NCBI RefSeq assembly: GCF_024362695.1
Contig: NC_065417.1
Span: 11,091,001-11,155,000 of the forward strand
Length of the DNA stretch: 64,000 nt
Direction of reading: 5' to 3'
DNA from: Pectinophora gossypiella
Lineage: Eukaryota > Arthropoda > Insecta > Lepidoptera > Gelechiidae
The notes beneath the pieces were generated by a model, which saw nothing but the letters and a program-made list of their open reading frames with translations, ran no database searches and had not been told where the DNA came from. Below are positions 1 to 9,700 of the stretch, piece after piece (the stretch's first letter is position 1; each line of letters starts with the position of its first letter). The translations under genes and the position numbers were made by a program.

Positions 1-1171
1 ATAGCACTTATAGTCATATTTGTACTGGGATTATGCTACACTGGATATCATGTAAGTACTGTCCTTAACGGCACGTAGTAACTATTACCAAATTTATGCT
101 AGCGGTCTACATAAACCTCCCTTATGCCTGGCGTACCTACCTACCCTAGGCAATCTGCGAAAATACTTCACAGAGATTGGCAAATCCTTTATACCACTTT
201 GACATGTAAAACTCCGAACTGTCGAATCGAAATATTTGGTCCAATGTTCGTGGGTAGTTCAAACTGAGACGTATTTTACAGATGTGGCGAACGAATAAAG
301 CGCACAAAATGCGTCTAGAAAAGGAAGAAGACGAAAAGATTATGAGAGACAAAGAAAAAGCTACGAAACTTCAAGAACCTAGAATTTCTTTCGGTCAAGT
401 AAGTATTTTTCTATTACTAGTTAGAATCACCATACTATATGCATGGGATGGGGAATGAAGGTAAGACCAAGGTGTATTGCAGTTACAGCAATCTTCATAG
501 TCAAACAGTAATAAGTTTCTATATTTGCATTTCCAGCTCAATAAAGATGATGACGACACGAACAAAGATGGAGAAAAGAAACCTAACGGTGTAATGATTG
601 ACATGATTCCCACTGTTATAATAGAAGTTCCCAACGATGATAAACCTGCAAGTAGGAGAGGGTCATTGAGATTTAAAGGTCGGTAACAAAAATATTAAAA
701 TATCCTGATCCCCTTTTTTAAAATGCCTTTTAATTAAAATGTATTGTTATGACGTCACTATTCATTTCGTAGATATCGCGGATAACGGTTGGGAACCATT
801 AGAAGAAAAAGATGAACCATCAGATAATGAAGAGGAAGAATCCCAAGAACAAAGCGACAGTAAGGAAACTGACTCAGAGAGTGACGAATCTCATGAAAGT
901 GAGGAATGTGATGAATCCGAAAAGGAAAAAGAGATAGATGAAAGCGCAGAAACTACAAAGGAGAATAGTTTGGTAATTACTTAAGCTAAAATAATCATGA
1001 TAAGTAATTACGTACTTAGATACCTAATTAGAATGATGTCTAATTTTACAGAAAAAACATCGGTCAACAAGGGAGCTTAACAAAGGACCGCCGACATCGA
1101 CATTAACAACACAACTTCCATATAAAATTGATGAAGATGGTTCGAATGAGATGTTAACATCTAGCGCATAG
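1..1171 (+). CDS. 3' part of an unrecognised membrane protein gene with an acidic tail (five exons)
   Basis: The gene enters from the left edge. Exons by frame and GT..AG borders are 1-51, 282-398, 537-678, 773-972 and 1052-1171, giving 209 codons and a TAG stop. The first exon encodes a hydrophobic segment (IALIVIFVLGLCYTGYH), which I read as the end of a last transmembrane helix. A basic/charged stretch follows (MWRTNKAHKMRLEKEEDEK), then about 70 residues made mostly of E, D and S (exon 773-972), and a final tail ending in LTSSA. The likely picture is a cytosolic, disordered, acidic C-terminal tail of a membrane protein, perhaps a channel or transporter. I do not recognise the family because the conserved part lies outside the window. 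An AATAAA at 1199-1204 is a plausible poly(A) signal. The exon structure is secure; the function is unknown. Confidence 0.8.
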
Positions 1172-1198
1172 TTTTATTATTGTTTTAAAATTTATTAC

Positions 1199-1204
1199 AA
1201 TAAA
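1199..1204 (+). terminator. Poly(A) signal of the left-edge gene
   Basis: AATAAA lies 28 bp after the TAG stop of the partial plus-strand gene, in AT-rich sequence. It is the expected place for cleavage and polyadenylation. Confidence 0.6.
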
Positions 1205-1508
1205 CATTTTATATTGAAATACAATTTTGAGTAGTTGTTTTTACTGCAATCTTTTCACACCTCAATTTCATATTATAATATTTGGATTTGTAGCCGAAAT
1301 TGTAAATATTGCTAAATTACATTAATGTATGACCCGCCTTATTTTAAAACAAATTCGGAACAGTGGATGTATGCCACTAAAAAATATTTGTCTATGTTTT
1401 CCAAGTTTCCAAGTCTTTGACTGGCAACATTTATCTGTGACAGTCACTCTGTTCTTTATGCCTGATTTTGATTTCCGAAGTGCTCTTGTAACCTTGTCAA
1501 AATATATT

Positions 1509-2396
1509 ATGGACGAAATTGAAAAGGAAAAAATAGCTGCTTTGCCGTCTCAATTACTGGTGACGACAATATGTCATCCTATGGAATATGCGAAGGTCCT
1601 CATCCAACTTGGTTACGAGCCACTTCCGCCGCGCCGGTCCACTACTCTCTTCGGCCGCCCTGCCATGATATTACCTAACGTTTTCCAATACATCAAATAC
1701 ATCAAGCAAACAGACGGCTTTTTGGGTTGCTACAGAGGCCTTTCAGCAAGAGTGCTCGGGTTAATTGCATCCAGTCAACTTACATCGAAGGTAATATACG
1801 CGTGTGGTATCGACCTGCCAGAAATCAATGATCCCCCCAACATCATCACGGATGAAGAGCCGAAAGCGGAAGACTACATCAAGCTCGGGCGCCGAGATAT
1901 GATCATGCACACTGCCGCCGTTATCGTATCATATCCATTCCATGTTGTGTCAGTTAGAATGATGGCATCTTTCATTGGAAAAGAAGAAGAATACTCCTCA
2001 TTGATAGGCGCAATAGTGTCTGTATATAGAGACGACGGAATACGCGGCTTTTTCAACGGTATAATCCCTAAATTGTTGGGAGATTTAACTTGTGTTGCTG
2101 TCACAGGTGTACTGGCATACTATGTAAACAAATATTTGGTGAAAACTAAGGATTTAAGATATTACACTGTTCCATTGCTAACATTCGTAACAAGTACTGT
2201 TACTTATCCGCTAGTAGTGGTGTCTACTTGCATGGCTGTGGCTGGATGTAGTCTGAAAGCAGGAAACCCGCCGCACATGCCTAAATACCCGTCATGGCAA
2301 TGCTGCTGGAGAGACCTCGTAAGAAATAAGCAGCACAAACGTGGCTCATCCCTAATCTTTAGGTACTACATCGCACCAATTGCAGCCATGCAGTAG
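1509..2396 (+). CDS. Mtch: Mitochondrial carrier homolog (MTCH1/2-like), single exon
   Basis: The 295-residue product belongs to the atypical mitochondrial carrier group MTCH1/MTCH2. These sit in the outer mitochondrial membrane; MTCH2 is reported as an insertase for tail-anchored proteins. The N-terminal repeat carries a carrier-like PxExxK (CHPMEYAKVLIQLGYEPLPP), a sequence style typical of MTCH2. A second carrier repeat begins near the YPFHVVSVRM motif and continues to GFFNGIIPKLLGDL. The C-terminus has the family block KRGSSLIFRYY. The open frame extends upstream to an ATG at 1329, but those 60 residues do not look like the family, so I place the start at 1509 (MDEIEKEK); an ATG at 1458 is another option. 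No intron interrupts the frame, which is odd beside the many-exon neighbours and could mean a retrocopy or real intron loss. AATAAA follows at 2601. Confidence 0.88.
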   Translation: MDEIEKEKIAALPSQLLVTTICHPMEYAKVLIQLGYEPLPPRRSTTLFGRPAMILPNVFQYIKYIKQTDGFLGCYRGLSARVLGLIASSQLTSKVIYACGIDLPEINDPPNIITDEEPKAEDYIKLGRRDMIMHTAAVIVSYPFHVVSVRMMASFIGKEEEYSSLIGAIVSVYRDDGIRGFFNGIIPKLLGDLTCVAVTGVLAYYVNKYLVKTKDLRYYTVPLLTFVTSTVTYPLVVVSTCMAVAGCSLKAGNPPHMPKYPSWQCCWRDLVRNKQHKRGSSLIFRYYIAPIAAMQ

Positions 2397-2600
2397 GTGC
2401 ACAAGTTCAAAATTACTATTGCATTTATCTATTAGCCTTTATTTGCTAAGTGTTGTTCCACTCTCACCAAAGTAGATTTCAACCTCTTAATAGAAAAAAG
2501 TAAGGTACAACAGAATGTGTAAATAATTTAGGATAAATGGTGTATCATGTGGATATTCATTCTGCTAGATTGTTGATTGAATATATGGTTATAATATTTA

Positions 2601-2630
2601 AATAAAATAATTAAATTAATTTTGTTTATT
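2601..2630. terminator. Facing poly(A) signals of Mtch (+) and UTP6 (-)
   Basis: AATAAA at 2601-2606 serves the plus-strand Mtch gene. TTTATT at 2625-2630 reads AATAAA on the minus strand, 27 nt after the UTP6 stop codon. A further minus-strand AATAAA overlaps the stop itself. The two genes converge here with almost no space, so their 3' ends probably overlap. Confidence 0.6.
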
Positions 2631-2656
2631 AATTTGCTTAATATACATTTACATAT

Positions 2657-5600
2657 TTATTTCAACTTGGCTAAAGTCTGAACTTTAATAAACTCATCAA
2701 CTAATTCTCTCTTCAGTGTTGCAATGGCTCTTCTGTATATAGCTGGTACAGCTTGAATGCTGCCATTTTCTGTTTCAAACTTCATGTAATCCACCCATAC
2801 TTCAACATTATCCGTCCCATGATATTGAACGGAACACTCATAGCATTTCCTAATGCATTTTGCATTGGGCTTCTCTTGAGATTTTTCAATATCAATCATA
2901 ACTTTGTGAAGCTCAACCTGAGTTGGTGGTGTTCTGATCAACTCTTCATACAATTCCCTGGCTGCTTTTAACCCTATATGCTCATACATTTTCTCAAGTA
3001 GTTTTGGTTTAATAGACAAAAGAGTAGAATTCTCACAATTCTTGAATCTTTTGTAGAAATTCTGCAACTAAAACAGATAAGAGAAATGTTTAGTCATGAA
3101 AATCAGCACAATGGCTCAATAACTTTGATAAGTACTAATTTACAGTAAAACAAAATTTCATGTTGTTATTAACAAATATTGAAACTCCAGAGAAGTAAGT
3201 AGTCGTAAGTACTCACCATATCTTTAGAATCAATGTTATCAAGTACTAGATTCCAAAGGTGCAAAGTATCATCAGATTTCAATACTTTGCTTGCGTCTTG
3301 TAGTACAGTGAGGACTTTCTTCTCATTGGATTTATTTAGCTTTAGCTTCTCTTCCCAAATGTATCTGGCTTTTGGATTGTACTTAGAAGCCGTGTCTAGA
3401 ATCTATAAAAAAATATTATTACTTTAAACTGTCCAAACCACTATGCCCAGAGTCTTAGCGAATCGCAGGATATGAGATGCCTTATACAGCTACATTATGG
3501 GATAACCTGTAACAATAAAGGTTGCCCAACAATGGAAGGAGAAGCCTCAATCGACATCTAATACTGTAGAAAAGAACTGCTGAAGATGCAAGGACTGATT
3601 GCACCTTTATAAAGAGAAAAAAATTGTCCATCAAAGTAGTATTAAGTCTCACTTCCTTATAAGTAGTTTATTAGTTTGATATAAGTAACTACATTCCGAA
3701 CTAATCAGTATTAGACAAACATCATTTTTCTACTAACTAGTTCAATCAATGTATAGAATCAATAGCATCATTATTATAGGACAATAAACAGATCATAATA
3801 TTAATAAATATGATGAATTATTATATTTATTACCTCCATCAACTCATCCTGGGATGTTTCATTCTCCAACTTCAACATTTCAAAGCCAAATGCAAACATG
3901 TCTTCTGAGAGCAGTCCGCTCTCATGCCCATTCAACCATGCATGTTTCACCGCACTCAATTTCTGGACATCAGTACAAATTGATTCACTGACTGAGAGAA
4001 GTCCATGAATATATTTAGTGCATAAATTATTTTCTGGGAACCGTTGCAAAGCCTCTTCATAAACAGCGACATAGTAGTTTACTTCCTTTGAGAAATTATT
4101 CTCATCATCTGTAAATTCTTCTATCTGTTCCCAGTGGCAACCCTGAAACAAAAAACAAAAAAAAAACATTTATTATCTACTTTATTAAAAAAAATAAGTC
4201 ACTCACTATAGTAATTATGACTATAGTACACTATTAGTTGAGTACTGTGTATGTAGTACTACATTCACACTACCCTACACACTATAGTGTACTGTAATGA
4301 AAGTTTATTTTTGTACTTTTATTTTTTCCTTTCAACTTTATTTTGTCATGTGAGAATAGTCACAGACAGATGCCTAAAGTGCTACTGCTAAATTAGGCAT
4401 CAAATACATTTATTTCTTCATACAACAGACATCTATTTCTATATCCTAATTCTAAAAATAATAAAAGCTCACTCTCAACTCCATGGTAGCGATGTAACTC
4501 CAAACCTCTTTATTACTTCGTTTTTCCCATATTTCCCCTTTGACTTCCTTTGTATTGTCTTCAACGTCATATTTAATTGTAATATCACACAATTTGAAGA
4601 GGAATGATAAATCATTGATATTCTCTGCTCCATTCTTCCATATGACATCTGCTCTTTTCAAAAACTTAGCCTGAAAATAATTGAAATTATGAACATTTAA
4701 CCCATTGTAGAAATAATTAACAACTATTGCTTAAGATGTGCTACACAGAGTATAATAAATTCTTGGGGCTATATTTTTAATTAGTGTTTGGCATGTACTG
4801 TAGTCTCTTCTTCTTCTATTGCATCGGTTGTGAGATATGAACCTCAACCCTGGTGTCAGTATTATTTAGTCTCTAGTATCAAATGGCAGCAATAATGTAA
4901 AAAGACTATAATAATTATTGCTTTCACTTATAGGTAATAATAGACCTAAATAATAATATACTTTATTGCACTTAACAACTAGTTACATCACAAACAAGAA
5001 ATGGACGTTTACAAGGGTGGACTTATCTCTAAGAGAGATCTCTAAGGTAATGTTTATGGGCCAACTCACCCTTTCTTCTTCATCCTTTGTCTTGAAAGCC
5101 AGCATTAGTTCAATTTCAAACAGGTCCAGGTAAAGAATGTCTGATTCAGGATGCCTGTGGATACCTTTGAGGAGAAAACTCCTTGCACTCTCCAGGTTAT
5201 TCTGTTCCTTACTCTCCCATTTGGCTGCCATCTGCCACATTTTTGCCTTATCTCCATGAATCTGAAAGTAACAGGGTGTTAAGTGCCTTATTTTTTAGTA
5301 TCTTTACTTTCAAAATAATCTTTGATCAAAGTAAAGACATTTTATTAATATTCTTACCTGTAGCATCTGACCAATGATGCCAGAGACAGCAGAATCGAAC
5401 CCAACACTCCTGCAAAACTTGATGTACTCAAAATACACCTCCACTTCATTTTGATATCTGTAAATGAATTGCTTGAACAATTTGTTCAATCTTTTAGCGA
5501 TAGCATACTCTAAATCTTTTTTCTTCTCTCCTAGTTTGTGCATCTTGCGTCTGAGCGAGATGTCTTCAAGTAAGGCAAGCTCGTAAGCAATGTACTGTAC

Positions 5601-5867
5601 ATAGTCGTCCTTCTCTTTGATTCTCCGCTGCACTTTATACTCGAATTCTTTGCGTTTTCGGGATATTTCTCTGAAAAGTAAAGTAAAAAATTAACTATTA
5701 TTAGCCTGCAATTTAAATAGTGAATTTCGGTAACGTAATAATTAACACGTTGTTACAAACGATTTCAAAACTTACTTTATTTCTTCTTCATCATACAAAT
5801 TCGTTCTTCGCATCTGCTCTAACTCATTTATCATATCTTCTATACGTTGATTCACTTGTTCAGCCAT
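2657..5867 (-). CDS. UTP6: UTP6, small-subunit processome component (U3 snoRNP-associated), seven exons
   Basis: UTP6 works in the nucleolus as part of the UTP-B subcomplex of the SSU processome, which processes 18S pre-rRNA. Minus-strand exons are 5776-5867, 5358-5670, 5070-5261, 4473-4670, 3834-4142, 3217-3402 and 2657-3067. All junctions keep frame and give 566 residues, close to about 597 in human. The N-terminus (MAEQVNQRIEDMINELEQMR, then VQRRIKEKDDYVQYIAYE) is the U3_assoc_6 domain, residues about 8-90. Half-a-TPR (HAT) helices follow, for example VYFEYIKFCRSVGF and WQMAAKWESKEQNNLESAR. The C-terminal exon has a further HAT-like block with VEVWVDYMKFE. The start is the first in-frame ATG. 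The ATG-proximal intron splits a Lys codon. Intron 3 holds a LINE tail in sense. Confidence 0.93.
4806..4870 (-). repeat. SINE 3'-tail fragment in UTP6 intron 3
   Basis: The stretch resembles the reverse of the tRNA-SINE tail at 55,660-55,745: a TTCTTC tract, a degraded 'tgtgag' block and CAACCCTGGTGT. It is short and diverged. Confidence 0.45.
4957..5043 (-). mobile_element. LINE 3'-end fragment in UTP6 intron 3
   Basis: These 87 bp are identical to 60,809-60,895. Read on the minus strand, the piece ends in GTGCAATAAAGTATATTATT, a poly(A)-signal-bearing 3' tail followed by an AT-rich run. A diverged relative lies at 43,850-43,970. I take it as the 3' end of a CR1/Jockey-like non-LTR retrotransposon, truncated at its 5' side. 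It stands 26 bp inside the intron, in sense with UTP6. Confidence 0.7.
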
Positions 5868-6731
5868 TTTTGAAGATTGTTTATTTTCTCACTTACGAAC
5901 TAAATTAAAATTAAACTGTTTTCTGTATTTATAAACAACAAAACCGACCGTGCAAAAGATGCACGACGTGAGTTTTTGAGGTTATGTATGCTGTCACTGT
6001 CAGATTATGTAGGTGGCTGTTCGTTTCATTTAGTAATTAATCACCTATATTTGAACTAAGTGGTTCAAACTTTATCGTGGTTCGTCACATTACCTGAATA
6101 TCGCCTCGATTTTTATAATTGAAATATTTTTTAAGGCTCGTATAATTTACAAATGCTTTTAATACATTATGAAACGAACAAACCTTGGCAATGGAAATAT
6201 TATACTGCCATATGGAAAACTTTGAGCATGGAAAACATGAAGTATACTTACAAACTTTACTTTCGAAGAGAGAAAATAAGAAAAAATAGAACTGTACAAT
6301 TTTATTTTATAAAAGCAATAACAATACGAAAACATGTTATAAAGTTATTTATTTTATAACACTCAAAAAAATCATCTTATCTATAATATTATTTTATTCA
6401 AAGATTCATAAGAAATTCACTCTTAAAATCTAGAGAGTTTATTTACAAAATAATTTAATTACGGTAGATTTTTCTGTTGTTGCCGAGTATCAATATAATT
6501 AATTTCATTATCAACAAGGGAGTATGGATCATGCTCCACCGCGCTGCTCCACTACGGGCGTGGTTAGCTGTAAAAACACCTCCACCAAATACAAACAAGT
6601 TTCACAAAAATCAGACCTAACTTTAAGTTGTAACCTCATTTACTGTCAAATTACACTGAAAAATCAAATGCTATTGAGTAAAACGTGAATATATTACGTG
6701 TTATACGTGTTGTTTGTTGTCTGTTATGATA
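5868..6731. other. Spacer between UTP6 (5' side) and TONSL (3' side)
   Basis: It should contain the UTP6 promoter and 5' UTR (right of 5867) and the TONSL 3' UTR (left of 6732). Minus-strand AATAAA motifs at 6438-6443 and 6393-6398 are candidate TONSL poly(A) signals. A repeat fragment lies at 6527-6597. No coding sequence is recognisable. Confidence 0.5.
6527..6597. repeat. Fragment of a dispersed repeat, also at 61,440-61,575
   Basis: It shares 'GCTGCTCCACT' and the flanking 'gtatgga.cat' with 61,504-61,534, and contains a rearranged 'aaaaacacctccacca' block that appears reversed in that second copy. Confidence 0.5.
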
Positions 6732-9700
6732 TCACCTAGCAGTAAACTTAATAACGCCTCCGTCACAATGTTCAATAATGCCTCGTCCTTTGAAGCAATT
6801 AAGCCATGTCTTAGAGAAGGATTTGAAACTATCTCTTTCCTCATCTGTTTTCGACACTGGCGTGATGTTTATCTCAGGAATACACCTTCCAAAGTCAATA
6901 GCTGGCAACCACACTTGGAAATCCGAGTCCGGGGAGTACTTAAAGATGTCTTGACAGCCTTCTAAGTTGATTTGAGGTACAGGTGGTTGTCGTTGTAAGA
7001 GTTTCTTCAATGTGATGAAAGTTAGAAGATTGTTTTTCAGTGTCATTGTTTGCAAATGTTTAGCGCGTCCAAAGCATCTGAAAGACAAAAAATAGACAGA
7101 TATCAAAAAGAGGCAGGGTGTCTTTTGTTGATTTGTGGTTGTGCCAACTCTTACAGGGATGCAAGCGAGAGTTATTATGCAAAAATAAAGCAAGCGGGAT
7201 TAGATTTGATTCTTTAAATTTCCGCTAGTATATTTCGGTCTCTTGCAATCACCGTTGGTTACAAATGGGAGAAAGTTCGATATAGTTCGAGTACTAACCT
7301 GTACAATCTCATGAATTGTCCATCCACCAGCTTACAATTAGACAAACCAAACCTCCTAATCTTTAATTCCTTCGCTGAATCCATGAATGACGCTATACAC
7401 CCAACCACATTCCCCTCCACACCTACATTATCCAATTCTAAATCTGTCAATAAATTCGGATTCAGTGATCTCATTAAACAACCTACAAATGGCATTTTTA
7501 CACTATTGTTGCTCATATCGATAGTTTCCAAGCTTTCAAAATTCATATTTTCATTGCTTTCATTTATAGCATTCTCTGTTATGTTGCAATAATTCATTTT
7601 TAGCACTTTTAATTTCACATGTTGGCATAGTTTTTCTATATTTTTAAATCCATCATCTGATATAGGGTTGCCACTTAGGTCTAATTCTTCTAATGTTTGT
7701 AATACTGGTCTGGTGGATTTTTCTATCATATTTAATACGATTTTCGTTCCTTCAGCTGTTATGTTGTTCATGCTTACATCTAAATGGGTTATATGTCTCA
7801 TTGTACATAGACATTCGGTGAGATATTTGACTCCGTCGTCTCTTATATTGTTGTCTGATATCATGATGGCAGTGATGTGTGTTTGGTGGTTTAAAGCTCT
7901 GAACAGAGGCCGGATTTGGGAAGGTGCTAAAGTTTTTGAGCCGAGAGCGAGGCGATGTGTCGTGTGACTTCTGCCTATTGCTTGCTGTATTTCTTCTGAA
8001 CACGCTGAAAAGTTAAATAAATTATCTAAGTTTTGAAACATGTAAATATTCGTTGGTAAATAGAAAACAAGTGTTGAAAAGTGTCCAGGGTTTATTTCGA
8101 CTGTTTTAATTGGTTAACTTCAGGAGCTAATAAAAAACCTAGAACATGTTCACCTTGTCACTTTTTCAAGGAATGTATCCTTTTTAACATCATGGTCAAT
8201 TATTAAGGGCGATAAGCTAATACATTGTCAGTACCATAAGGTTCAAGTATAGGAATTACGGATTTGAATTTATGTATGTATTGGGAAAATAAATCAATTT
8301 TTAAAAGTGCCTCAATGCCCTACCTCAATGGGAAATAGGCGTGATCTTATGTACGTATAACTCACCAATTCCCAAAGCCTCGCAGCATTCTAGATACCGC
8401 TCATCGGCGGGGGATGCTTTCCAGTTGGTGATGCAAGTTTTCAGTTCCGGGGAAGACAGGACTAAGCTCAATGGGTCATCTTCCGAAAGTATTGCACCAT
8501 CTGACGTCATTAGACTGAATACTGGACGCACGCCTGTCAATCTGAAATAATTTTTGATTGTTTTTATGTAAAGATTGTAACTTACTGTTAGATGTTTGTG
8601 AAAAGTTGATGTAAGTACTATTTTACAAAAAGGACCAAGTATCGTACCCTGCGTCAAACTTTTGACGTAGCATGTCGGAATAGTATACATGGAATGAAAT
8701 AAAGCTCAAATACTAATACGGCATTGTTGCAAGCATCAGGATATGAAAATCTTCTCGAATGTTTGTAATTTGAAATGAATAATATAATTTTATTTAATTT
8801 AGCCTTTGAAAATGTACGACAAAATAAAGGTTGATTTCTACTTACTTGTAATATCTCGATTTCACCTCGTCAACCAGCCAACTGATTGTCAATTTGTTTA
8901 TCGTGTCTAACTTTAGCGAGATAAGCAACACTTTGTCTTCTACTTGGACCTTCACAGCTGCCGGTTGTACAATCTGCGTCTGCATTGGCCTTCCACTCTT
9001 CGACGGTTGAACAATATTAATAGGCTGTATCACATTCATTGCTGGCATTATAACAGGGTTTATACTTTGTACCACGTTAAAGCCGTCATTGGAGTTGAAA
9101 AAGTTTTCACCGGAAGATTTCCTTGAAAACGATCCAGTAGATGTTTGTTTTTGTTTCCGCGTTGCAAACTCATTGTCACTACTACTGTTACTCGATTGGT
9201 CGACATCGTCCTTTTTCCTTTGAAATCCAGCTTTCAATAATGTTGACTGCGTTTTCCATCGCCTTCTCATATTTTCTCTACTATCTCTAGATAGAGTATT
9301 GTTAAGTTCCCTTGTTATATTCCTCATAGAGTCTGAAGGAGAAACTTTAGGACACATATTTTCGTTCCTCTGAAACTGATCACTGTCTGAACTGTTATCG
9401 CTTACATCTACAATGTCGCTGATTCGTGACTTCTTCGTATTTATGTTAGATCTGTTACTTTCCAAAAGCGGTTCAGTTAGTTTATTAATATTGTCAATTT
9501 TCTCCTTGATATTCTCGTATGACGGTTTTTTGGCTACAGTAGTTAATGGGTCACTGAGTTTCCGTTTTTTATTCTGCTTATTAATTCCTAAATCATCATC
9601 AAGCCAATCATCTTCAATTTCATCGGCAGTTAATAAAGCCGGTTTCGGTTTAGATTTCCTTACACCTTCGTCTGGCGAGTCAATTATATTTCTGTTTCTA

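Noticed and set aside
1329..1508. N-terminal extension of the Mtch frame
   Set aside because: The 60 extra residues do not resemble the family; the later ATG at 1509 gives a family-like start. It is probably 5' UTR.
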